Shown here: positions 1-9,500 of the stretch, in pieces
Position numbering within the stretch: the first letter of the stretch is position 1
Layout of the letters: each line of letters starts with the position of its first letter
Assembly: GCA_943704415.1 (NCBI GenBank)
Contig: CALSCO010000515.1
Location: forward strand, 1-27,541
Reading direction: 5' to 3'
Length of the DNA: 27,541 nucleotides
Origin: Parvularia atlantis
Taxonomy: Eukaryota; Opisthokonta; Rotosphaerida
Position numbers and translations under genes: made by a program
The notes under the pieces: model-generated
What the model saw: only the letters and a program-made list of their open reading frames with translations
Told to the model about the DNA's origin: nothing
The model's database searches: none

Positions 1-522
1 CCCCCCGGCGACACGGCGCTGAGTCGCCCCGCGACTGGCCGCAAAGAAACTGGCCGTGATTGAGCTGCACAACAACAAGTTTGAGGGCCTGCCCGCGGTC
101 GTGTCAAAGCTGGTCGAGGTCGAGGAGCTCAACTTTATCGACTGCGCGCTGATCGCGCTGCAGCCGCACGTGCTCATGGCCATCGCGCAGATGCCCAAGC
201 TGCGCATCCTCAACGTGAGGTGCGCAGCGGCGCGCGGGCGGGCGGGGCGCGTCCTCTGCTGCTGCTGACCGGCGGCCCGCGGCTGTGCAGCAAAAACAAG
301 CTCACGTTCCTTCCCGAGGAGGCGACCGAGCTGTTCATGCTGCGCGAGTTTGACTGCAGCTACAACCCGATCAAGAAGTTCTCGGCCAAGGTCACCGCGC
401 TGCCGTGTGCGTCGCTGAGCGCGATCGCTGCCGCCCCCCGCGCACTTACACACGTGCTGTCGCGCGCGCGTGCATGCACAGCACTCAAGTTCAACTGGGC
501 CGACTACCACGAGGGCTCGTGA
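1..522 (+). CDS. Leucine-rich-repeat protein, 3' part only
   Basis: This is the C-terminal end of an LRR protein whose start lies left of the window. An acceptor probably ends at 46, and the first visible exon reads from 47 in the frame KLAVIELHNNKFEGLP. Exons are about 47-219, 291-406 and 482-522, with introns 220-290 and 407-481, both opening GTGCG and ending CAG. Splicing joins LRILNVS to KNKLTFLP, a textbook LRR strand/turn (LxxLxVSxNxLxxLP), then CSYNPIKKF and a final TALPSLKFNWADYHEGS before TGA at 520-522. The repeats are the short Ras-suppressor/Shoc2-like type (LxxLPxxL), usually a protein-binding scaffold. No other domain is visible in this fragment, so partner and pathway cannot be named. 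The MBL-fold gene starts only 90 bp downstream. Confidence 0.8.
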
Positions 523-612
523 ACTGCCGCAGACTGTCTCGCTTGCAAACCTGGGCTTGTGCACGCTCGCGCCACTTTTGCCGCGCTCGCACGCACACAC
601 ACACACCTGACC

Positions 613-1518
613 ATGGTCGTCGACGCGCCGCACGTCCGGGCCGCGGGCCTCAAGCTGGGCGCGCACGGCGGGCTCGCGCTCGACGAGCTGACCGAGGTGC
701 GCGCGCTCGACAACGTCGCGGCGGGCGTCCACGGCCTGAGCGTGCTCTTTGTCAACATCTACGGCATCCGCTGTGAGACCGACGCGGCCGACTGGGTGCT
801 GGTGGACGCGGGCGTGCCGCTGTCGGCGTGGCGCATCCGGCGGTGGGCGCACGCGCGCTTTGGCGAGACGCCGCCGCGGGCGATCCTGCTGACGCACGGG
901 CACTTTGACCACACGGGCGCGCTGGTGACGCTGGCGGACGAGTGGGACGTGCCCGTGTACGCCCACCGCGACGAGTTCCCGTTCCTGACCGGCCACCAGT
1001 CGTACCCGGCGCCCGACCCGAGCGTCGGCGGCGGGTTCATGTCGCGCATCTCGCCGCTGCTGCCGGTCACCAAGCCGATCGACGTCACCGAGCGGCTGTG
1101 CGCGCTGCACGGCGAGGGCGGGATGCTGCCGGCCTCGGTCCTGCCCGGGTGGCGCTGGCTGCACACGCCCGGGCACACGGCTGGCCACGTCAGCTTCTTC
1201 CGCGAGTGGGACCGCACGCTCATCGCCGGCTGCGCCCTGTGCAACACCAAGTTTGAGTCGTTCTTCGCGCTCGCGCAGCAGACGCCCGAGCTGCACGGGC
1301 CGCCCGCGTTCAACACGGTCGACTGGACCGCCGCCAAGCACTCGGTCGACGTGCTCGCCTCGCTCCGCCCGCGCACCGTCGCCGCCGGCCACGGCCCGTG
1401 CATCGCCGGCCCGGACGTCGCGCGCAAGCTCACGCTCTTCGCCGCCGACTTTGAGCGCCTCGCCATCCCCGCGCACGGCAAGTACGTGGCCGAGACCGCG
1501 CCGCACGCGCCGGCGTGA
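613..1518 (+). CDS. Metallo-beta-lactamase-fold hydrolase with altered metal site
   Basis: Single-exon gene of 301 residues. The start at 613 (ccATGg) is preferred; an in-frame ATG at 559 would only add a repetitive leader. The protein has the MBL signature THGHFDH (residues 94-100), the second metal histidine in HTPGHTAGH (H188) and the last histidine in AAGHG (H260). Its pattern after the third motif (ALCNTKFESF, then a GPPAFNTVDW-like stretch) resembles small bacterial YflN-type MBL proteins. Members hydrolyse thioesters, lactones or similar bonds with a dinuclear metal; the substrate here is unknown. Oddly, the usual Asp that bridges both metals, in an AGDA context in relatives, reads AGCA (Cys207). 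No signal peptide is seen, so it is probably cytosolic. The next gene begins within about 33 bp. Confidence 0.88.
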   Translation: MVVDAPHVRAAGLKLGAHGGLALDELTEVRALDNVAAGVHGLSVLFVNIYGIRCETDAADWVLVDAGVPLSAWRIRRWAHARFGETPPRAILLTHGHFDHTGALVTLADEWDVPVYAHRDEFPFLTGHQSYPAPDPSVGGGFMSRISPLLPVTKPIDVTERLCALHGEGGMLPASVLPGWRWLHTPGHTAGHVSFFREWDRTLIAGCALCNTKFESFFALAQQTPELHGPPAFNTVDWTAAKHSVDVLASLRPRTVAAGHGPCIAGPDVARKLTLFAADFERLAIPAHGKYVAETAPHAPA

Positions 1519-1551
1519 GGACGCGTGAATCACAGTTCTGTTGAGTCTCGA

Positions 1552-3329
1552 ATGGCTGTCACCGAGCACCTGCGCGCTCGCGCTCTCGCGGTGCGCCGGG
1601 GCGACACGGCGGGCGCAGAGTCGCTGCTGGCGCGCTACGCGGTGCGCATGTGCGGCGTGCACGCGCTTGTCGTGGCTGAACGAGGCCGCGTGCACGCGCA
1701 GGAGCTCGAGCGCGCGTACAAGCTTTCAGACACCACACTCGCGACGGTGCGGCCGCTGCTGCAGAGCGAGCGCGTCGTCGTGCCGGCGCCCGCGGACGGC
1801 GCGCAGGTGCTGAAACGCGCCCGCGACGCGCGCGAAACGCTGACGGCACGCTGCGTCGCAACTCCTCCGGCCCCCACTGGCACGTGCAGGTCAATCTGCT
1901 CGTGGTCAACGTGCGTCATCACACGCCCGGCGCAGTGCCCGTGGCGGACGAGATCCGCCTGATCGCGTGGCTGATGGACCTGCTGAGCCGGCGGTGGCGT
2001 GCGCGGCCGTCGTTGCGTGGCGCCTCGGCTCACGGGTGCCGCCGCAGGGATCCCGCCCGGCCGGAAATAGGTCTGCAGCTGGTGATTGACCTGCAGGGCG
2101 TGGCGTACGCGCAGCTCGACACGGCGCTGCTGGAGCAGCTCGTGGACGCGCTGCAGGCGCGGTGCTGCCCGTTTGCGATCGTGACTGCGCTCACCGTGCG
2201 CCGCCGGTAGAGCGCCATCCCGGCGACGGTCAAGGGCGTGTACCTCGTCAACGCGAGCTGGTATTTTGCCCTGCTGCTGCGCGTGGTCTTGCCACTGCTC
2301 CGGCCCAAGATCGCGTCGCGAGTGCGCTGTCTCCTGTGCGCTTTCTTGTCATTGTGCTGACCGCCTGCGCAGCTCACGATCGTCTCGTCCAAGGAGCAGC
2401 TGCTCACCGCCATCCCCGCCGCATGCCTTCCGGTCTCTCTCGGCGGCTCGCTCGTCCACAACCACGTCGACTGGCTGCGTTACGTGGACGCGCAGGCCTC
2501 AGCAGCTGCGGTGGAGGTCAAGCCTGTCGCTGCCGCTACGGTTTTGGCTGCCGCAGCTACCCCTGCGGCTGAGGTCAAGCCTGCCGCTTCCGAGGTCAAG
2601 CCTGCCGCTCCCGAGGTCAAGCCTGCCGCTCCCGAGGTCAAGCCAGATGAGCCAGCGTCCGAGCCAGTGCCTGCACCCGCCACCGACGAGCCGGCTGTCG
2701 ACGAGCAGGCCATCGACGAGCTGGCTGTCGACGAGCCAGCCGTGCTGCGGTCGGGCACGAAGGGACGCGTCGCCGGCCCGTCCAACCGCCGCAAGCCCAC
2801 GGTCAAGCCGACCGCGACCGATGTGTTTGCCGCAGCCGACGAGTCCGAGCCGTCCGCTCACAGTGACGAAGACGAGGACCCCGAGCAGCTCACGCTGGCG
2901 CAGAAGCGCGAGCGAGTCGGTGCGTGCGCTTGGTGTACGGCGTGTGGTGGCTCAAACGCGCGCGAGACCAGCTGACAAGACCAAGTACGCGGCAATGACG
3001 CCCGCCGTCGCGGCCAAGATGTTTGCCCAAATGTGCGTCATGCCAACGGTCAGACGGCGCTGACGGCTCGACGCGCCAGGAATACGCCCGAGCGCGACGC
3101 CGGCGGCGACGGCAGCGCGAGCACGAGCACCGACGCGTCGCCGCAGAGCAGCGGCAAGAAGCCCAAGGGCGGCCGTATGGTGCGCCGCGTGCTGCAATGC
3201 CACGCCTGTGCTGACAGGGCTCGGCAGCTCATGCCCGGTGGCTTCGACCCGTCCGCCGTCAAGCTCAAGAAGCGTGGCGCGCTGTCGCAGGACCTCTTCA
3301 CGAGCCCCGCCAAGGCGGACGAGCCGTGA
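1552..3329 (+). CDS. CRAL-TRIO (Sec14-like) lipid-binding protein with acidic, repetitive tail
   Basis: Multi-exon gene. The secure part begins near 1890 (VNLLVVNVRHHTPG). Introns at 1999-2070, 2162-2212, 2322-2372, 2920-2971, 3033-3079 and 3180-3227 all keep frame. The core LQLVIDLQGV, VKGVYLVNASWYFALLL, LTIVSSKEQLL and LPVSLGGSL is the CRAL-TRIO hydrophobic lipid pocket, which carries or senses a small lipid such as a phosphoinositide or tocopherol-like ligand. The tail holds a 7-residue EVKPAAP repeat, a DEPAV-type acidic repeat, an SDEDED cluster and basic patches, so it is likely disordered. The 5' part (about 1552-1889) has reading frame and possible introns (1642-1701, 1747-1806 or a longer one) but I could not fix one chain; an upstream in-frame ATG lies at 1525. 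It converges on the UBX gene, 70 bp apart. Confidence 0.72.
2571..2645 (+). repeat. 21-nt coding tandem repeat (EVKPAAP units)
   Basis: About 3.6 copies of a 21-nt unit encode EVKPAAS, EVKPAAP, EVKPAAP and EVKP inside the tail of the CRAL-TRIO gene. A looser EVKP copy lies just upstream near 2511, and a second proline/acid repeat (DEPAVDEQAIDELAVDEPAV) follows at about 2685-2745. Near-identical codons point to recent slippage or unequal crossing over. Confidence 0.85.
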
Positions 3330-3399
3330 CCGAGTTGTGGAAGGATGGAGCTGTACCGCATCAGCAGAAAGCAACCTCACGACGCACACAGCAGGCGCG

Positions 3400-4744
3400 T
3401 CACTTGCAGATGAACGCGACCGACGGCAGCAGGCCCAGCTCGCGGAGCGACTTGCCGTAGTCCTCGGCCGTGTACGTCTTGCGGTTGAACGTCGTGACGA
3501 GCGTGACGCTCGGCAGGCCCTTCTCGAGCTGCACACGGTCGATCACCTGCGCGCATCGGCGAATGTAAGCCATCCGCGCAACGGCCGACCGGCACGCAAC
3601 GCACAGCCGAGAGCGGGTCGTCCGCACCAAACGTGCCGTTGAACGTGCCCGCGTTGTTGGGCAGGCGCACTTGCACGCGGCACTCGGTGTAGTTGGCCGT
3701 GGACGCGGTGGGCGCGGCGGCCGGCGCGGCAGCAACCGGCGCGGGCGCCTGGACGGCTGCTGCGGCGCCGCCTTGTGCTGCACACCCATCAGCGCGGCAC
3801 GGCAAGAAAGAGCGGTCGCGGCGCACCCTGCTGCTTCCTGGCCAGGCGCTCGAGCTTGTCCTGCTCGAGCTGCTGCCTGCGCGCGTGCACACACGTGAGA
3901 TGGCGAGCGCGCGTGCGTGGGTAACGACGCACTTGAGCTTGGCCTTGTACGCGTTCTCCTCGGCGCGCTTGCGCTTCTCCTCCTCAACCAGCTTGAGCTG
4001 CGCCTGCTCCTGGAACTTTTGCTGCACCTCCTGTCCGACGCGGCCCTGTTTGCGCCGGTCCGTCTCCTTCTTGAGCTGCTCCTCCTGCTCGGCGCGCTGC
4101 CGCTCCTCGCGCTTGGCCGCGAGCTTCGCCTTGAGCTTCTCGAGCTGCTCCTGCTTGCCCATCCCTCCGCATTCAGCCCATCCACGCGCACGGGGCGCAC
4201 TGCCGCACACGCCTTCTTCTCCTCCTCCGTTAGCGGCTTGATCTCCTCCGTCGACTCGGCAAAGTTCTCATGCTGCGTCCGCGCTGCGTGCAGCTGGATC
4301 GCCGCCGCGTCGCGCAGCACCTTGCCGCAGCTGCGTCACCAGCAGGTGAGTCTAATCGCGAGATGAGGCGCGACGCACTCCTCGCAACGGTACGACTTGG
4401 CGCCGACCTCGACCGGTGCGTCCTCGCCGCTGGCGCCACCCGCCGCAGTGCCTTCATCCGCTTTTTTTCCCCGGTGAGCACAGCACGGTTGAGCAGCGAG
4501 CGATCGCACTGAGCCGGTGCCCCGTGTCCTCCTTCATCGGCTCGTCAATGTCGACGTCGTCCTGGTGCTCGACGAGCCTTTGCCGGTCGGTGGCCGCGTC
4601 AGCACATCGCGCGGTGCTGATCGCCGCGCCGCACCAGTCGAGCGCCACCTGCATCCCGCGGTGCTTCGTGCGCGCCAGCGCCTTCTGCGCGCGGTTCTCG
4701 GGGAATCCCATGTCGACGAGCGCCTGCAGGTCCGTCTGGCCCAT
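3400..4744 (-). CDS. UBXN1/SAKS1-like UBA-UBX adaptor of the p97 segregase
   Basis: Eight exons (4744-4635, 4577-4510, 4460-4379, 4330-4209, 4164-3933, 3876-3827, 3777-3605, 3546-3400) give 327 residues with frame kept across seven introns of 44-58 nt. The order is typical of the family: an N-terminal UBA domain (LQALVDMGFPENRAQKAL, then DWLVEHQDD and IDEPM); a C2H2-like finger (YRCEDCGKVL, then QLHAA and TQHENFAEST); the PLTEEEKK motif; a long charged coiled coil (residues about 130-220); an Ala/Pro linker; and a C-terminal UBX domain (CRVQVRLPNN, TLVTTFNRKTY, LLPSVAFI). Such proteins bind ubiquitin chains by UBA and p97/VCP by UBX to regulate substrate extraction and degradation in the cytosol. 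It shares a divergent promoter with the ROCO-lipase gene. Confidence 0.93.
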
Positions 4745-5065
4745 GGTCGATGCGATGCCGCTGCGGCTGCGCGTCAGCGTGTCACCATTCGCCGGCACAG
4801 CGTGTCTCGCCTGATAGCGAATGATGCGCTTGTAGTAGCGTTGAAGCGTACGACGCCATGGTGTGAGTGGTGTGGCCCGAGGGCGCGGCCAGACTTCGAC
4901 TCTGATTCGTAACAAGTCATTGCCAATGTGGAAGCAACTGAAACACGTCTCCAGCCAATCAGGGCTGAGCGGGCTGATTACGTCACGGCGCATGACACTG
5001 ATTGGCTGCTTCCAAATATGGCTAATTGCCGGAAGCCGGCGGAAACGGCTAGTTCGTCGCGACTG
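4745..5065. promoter_or_regulatory. Divergent promoter: CCAAT inverted repeat around a CRE, plus CArG and ETS-like sites
   Basis: This 321-bp gap separates the start codons of the UBX gene (-) and the ROCO-lipase gene (+). It is markedly less GC-rich than its surroundings. AGCCAATCAG (4953-4962) and its exact reverse complement CTGATTGGCT (4998-5007) bracket TTACGTCA (4978-4985), which sits almost at the centre of symmetry. Another CCAAT lies at 4923-4927. On the ROCO side are CCAAATATGG (5012-5021, a perfect CArG match) and CCGGAAG (5029-5035, an ETS-like core). In other eukaryotes these bind NF-Y, CREB/ATF bZIPs, MADS-box factors and ETS factors. Only the motifs are seen here; use in this organism is inference. 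Confidence 0.6.
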
Positions 5066-6528
5066 ATGAGTGACATCCTCGTGCTGCGCGAGCTGGACGG
5101 AGCCGCGGCGGCCGCCGTCGCCGCCGCGCCGCGCGAATGGCCGCTGCGGCTCGTGCTGCGGCCGCCGGTCGCGGATAACATGCTGGCGCACACGCGCGAC
5201 GTCGAGCGGATCGTCGCGGCGATGGCGGCGCACGGCGCCGTGACCGCGCTCGAATGCGGCTCTGGTGCGCCTCGTCCCCCGCTCGCCGTGCGCCCGCGCG
5301 GTCTGACGCTGTGCCGTGCGCGTCGCAGGGATCGCCACGAGTGACGTCGAGCTGCTGCTGGCCGTGCCGACCGTGACGGCGCTGCGGCTCACGGACTGCA
5401 ACATGCAGCAGCCGCTGATAGGCACCGTCAACAACAGGGCGGCCGCGCTCGTCGCCATCGAGCTCGACTGTGCGTGCGCGTGCTGCATCCCGCGCTTCTC
5501 GCGGTCGCGCTCAACATGCGCATCGTCAGGGTGCCGCTTCCTTGAAGGCGACCCTAGCCGTCTTGGCGCGATTGCGGCGCGCGCCACGGCCCTGCGCACG
5601 CTCAGCCTCTCGCGTGCGCGCGCCGCACCCTGCAAGGCCGCGCGCTCCTCATGGTGCGCGCAGACTGCTCTGCGCTTGGCGATGGTGGCGTCGTGGCGAT
5701 CGCGCCGCTCGTGCGCCACTTGACGACGCTCAGGCTGATCGGTGCACTGCCTCAATCTGCTCGCGACATGCGCTGATATCGCGAGCGCAGGATGCGGCGT
5801 CGGCACGCCGGGCCTCGAGGCGATCGTGGGCGCACTGCCCGACAAGACGGCGCTGCAGCACGTCTGCCTCGCCCGTGCGCTGGGGGCTTTTTTTTTCACA
5901 TGCCACCGTTCGCTCACGTGCGCTCGCAGTGAACCAGATCGACCGGGGCGGCGCGGCCGTGCTGGCCAGCATCGTTCGTCGCAGCACATCGCTGGTCGAG
6001 CTTGAGCTGCGTGGTGCGTAGTACCGCACGTGAGTGGAGATATAGATTTCCGTGTGGCTGACGAACTGCGCGTGCAGGCAACGCCGTCGGCGACGATGGC
6101 GCAGCGGCGGTCTGCGCGGCCGTGCAAGGCTCGTCCATTCGCCACCTGGGCCTCGCGAGCAACAAGATCGGCGTGCAGCCAGGCTCCCTCGCTGCCGTCA
6201 GCAGCCTGCTCGCGGGAAGCGCCGAGCTGGCGTCGCTCGATCTCTCGCGTGCGTCAACTGCTGAGGCGCGATGTTGCCGACTGACCTGCTGCGCACAGTG
6301 AACAGCATCAACAGCGATGGCCTGCAGTACTTTGCGGACGCTCTCGGCGCGAGCACGACGCTCCAGTCGCTCGACCTCTCCAGTGCAGTTGCTTGCCCCA
6401 CCCTCGCGCGTGCTCACGGGCTGGCCAGGCAATCAGCTGGGCGCAACCACCGGCGACGTCCTGTTCAACATCCTCTCGCGCAACAAGAGTCTGCGCACGC
6501 TCGACCTCTCGAGTGCGCGCGAGCGCTG

Positions 6529-6563
<35 letters not shown>

Positions 6564-9500
6564 GCGCTGAGTACGCTGCGCGCGACCAGGCAACGACCTG
6601 CACAATAGCGTGCACAACGTGTTCAATGCGATCGCTGGACATCAGGGCTGCCGCCTCGAGATGCTCGCGCTGCGCAGTGCGTCCGCGTGCGCGCGGCTGT
6701 ACGCTGTCTCACTGATCGCGGCGCAGACAACGGCATCGACCGCACGGGCGTCCAGGCCGAGACCGAGATGCTGCATCATCTGTTCATGCGCAACCAGACC
6801 CTGTGCTCGCTGGACCTGTCCGGTGTGCCCCGCCCATGTGCTGTGTGCAGTGAACGCGCTGACCCTCGCGGGGCGCGCAGTCAATCAGCTTGGCCGCCAG
6901 GGCGTGCGGGACGTGCTCCTGGCACTGCGCGAGAACCGGACGCTGACGACGATCAACCTCGCCTGTGCGCTCTCGCCGCGATGCGCGGTGCGGCCCGCTG
7001 ACGCGCGGCGCGTGCGCAGTCAACGTCAACACGTTCCACACCCTTCACGGCGTGCTCCGCTTCGACGGCGAAGACAGCATGCGCGATGGCGTGGACGCGG
7101 CGCACGACGATGTGGTCGCGGCACTCGAGCTGCTGCGGCACAACTTCACGCTCACGAAGATCGACATGACTGGTGCGTGCTGACTGGTCTGCCGGGCTTG
7201 TGCGCGCCCTGACGCTTGCGGCTCCAGGCCGGTCGCCGCCGCTCGTCGAGGCCGTCGAGCGTGCACTCGGCGTGAACCGCATCCTGTGCGACGCGCTGCC
7301 CGATCTGCTGCAGCATGCGACCAAGGCCGGCGCGCTTGAGGCGCTGTTGCAAGCAGGCGATCGCAGCGCTGGCGACCTGCTGGGCCTACGTGACGGCGAC
7401 CTGGCGGAGGCGCTGGCGCAAAGCAACGGCAAGCTCGCCAATGTCGTGCTGCTGCCAACGAACGTGCAGAGCGTCGCCACCTTTGTCAAGCAGCTCTCAG
7501 GCCCGGGCCAGATCTGCTCGCTATCGGTCGTGGCCGAGTACATCAGCCTGCAGAGCCTGGGTGAGCTCCTGCAGGCGTGCGTCGGGGTCTTGCGCAAGAT
7601 CGAGCTGCCGACGCTGGCCAACCGCTCGGCGCGCGACCTGGTGCTACAGCACGCCAACAAGAGCGTTCACGTCACCTGCGGCGTCACCAGCTTTGACCTC
7701 AGCAGCCGCGTGGACACGACCAACGTCTTTCTGCTCGGCTACGGCGGCGTGGGCAAGTCGTCGCTGCGTGCGTCACTGCAGGGCGGCGTGGCCGAGCGCT
7801 TCACACACCTGCTTGAGTGTGACTACGACGTACAGCTAAGCGCGAAGGGCCGGCAGTTCAACCTGTTTGACGTGGGCGGCCAGGAGCACTACCACAGCGG
7901 CTGGCACCTTGCGCTCGAGTCAAGCCGGTCGATCTTTGTGATCGTGATCGACAGCCGCCGCGAGACGTACAAGTCGCACCTGCAGTACTTCCTGCGCCTC
8001 GTCGCGTCGCGGCGCCAGGCGAGGCGGATGGGCTCGGGCGTGGGTCTGGCGACGGAGCCGCGCGTGGTCGTGGTTTTCAGTTACAAGAGCGAGGCGTCGC
8101 GGCAGCACGGGCTGCAAGCGCGCACCAAGCAGCTGCAGGACTTTGTTGTTGAGCAGGAGGTGCTGTTCAGGGGTCAGCTCAGCATCGAGCGCATCTTCCA
8201 CTGGATGGACTGCAACAACGTGGCCGACGGGGGCCTGCCGCTCCTCAAGAAGAGACTTACCGCCATCGCTGACGAGCTCGACAAGATTGAGCCCGTCCTC
8301 GGCAGCACCGAGGTGCTTCGCAAGCTCCGCGCGGTCGTACATGCCCCGACCAAGCCCATCTTCATGTCGCGCGACGGCGTCGCGGCGTGCGCGCAAGAGG
8401 CCATGGTCAACATGACGGTGGACCACGTCATCGACACCTGCTGCGACATGGGCCTGTTCCTGCGCGTCGCGGCCACGCCAACGGGTGACGAGCTGTTCTG
8501 CGTGAACCTGCAGCGTTTTGGGCAGGAGATCCTGGCGCGCCTGTTTGAGGGAGACGTCGCCGATGACAGGCTGTTTGGGCTGCACCGATACGAACGCGCG
8601 GCGCAGCGTTGGACGCACACCCAGCTGGCGCAGCTACTGCGCAGTCACACAAACACGGGTGGCGAGCGCATCGAGGTGCTCATCCAGGCACTGCTGCGCC
8701 TCAAGCTGTGCTGCACCGTAGGCGACCGCGACAACCTGTACATGTTCCCTGCGCTCGCGCATGCCGCGCTGGACGTGAACGCGGCACGGCAGCTGGTGGA
8801 CAAGATCAAGCCGACGCCTGCCGAGGCCCAGGACGCGGGGGCGCGAGGCGAGGCTCCGCGGGCACCCACCCTCGCCATGCGCTTCAGCACGTTCATCTCG
8901 GACCCGATGGGCATGTTTTCGCCGCTCCTGCTGCCGCAGGTCGTATGCCAGCTCCTCAACAGCATGTGCACACGCAAGGACCAGCTGATCGTGTGGCGCG
9001 AGGGCCTAATCGCGGCGGTCTACGCCGACGTGCCCGCCGGCGTGACGCCACCGTCGACGCCGCTGGGAGTGGTCATCGTGCACATGCACGGCATGCAGGA
9101 GCCGCAGCGCTCGCGCGAGCGGGCAACTGAGGCGCCGCGCATGTCCATCCTCGATCTGGTCGTCTGTGCGTCCAGCACAACGGACGCAAACGACCTCATG
9201 GTCCGCGCGCACGAGGAGGTGGTGCGCGTCCTCGCAGAGTACTGGTGTGACGTGCTGTACGACGCCCTGTTGATCAAGGCCGACGTTAAGGTCGCCGAAC
9301 TGCTCAGCACGCGGCCTATCAGCGACGAGCAGCAGCGCGAGCTCGTCGTGTCCAGCATCGCCGGGCTCATGCAGCACGGCCCGTCCCTGGGACACGCGCT
9401 ACGGTGGCTGTGGAGGCCGAACCCGCTCGACAGCGAGCTGCGTGTCACGCTCACGGCCGGCCGTTTCGTGGCGGAGCTGCACGTGGTGGGCCTGCTCGGC

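Noticed and set aside
504-1481. Long open frames on the minus strand opposite the MBL-fold gene
   Set aside because: Shadow frames of GC-rich coding sequence. No domain motifs, and the plus strand carries the full MBL signature.
2484-2975. Ala/Pro/Val repeat region as a separate gene
   Set aside because: It continues the CRAL-TRIO frame directly (SLVHNHVDWLRYVDAQ) and is best read as that protein's tail.
4454-6145. 563-residue minus-strand open frame spanning the UBX 5' end and LRR exons
   Set aside because: Only its last part (UBA domain from 4744 on) is coding. The rest runs antisense through the divergent promoter and LRR exons.
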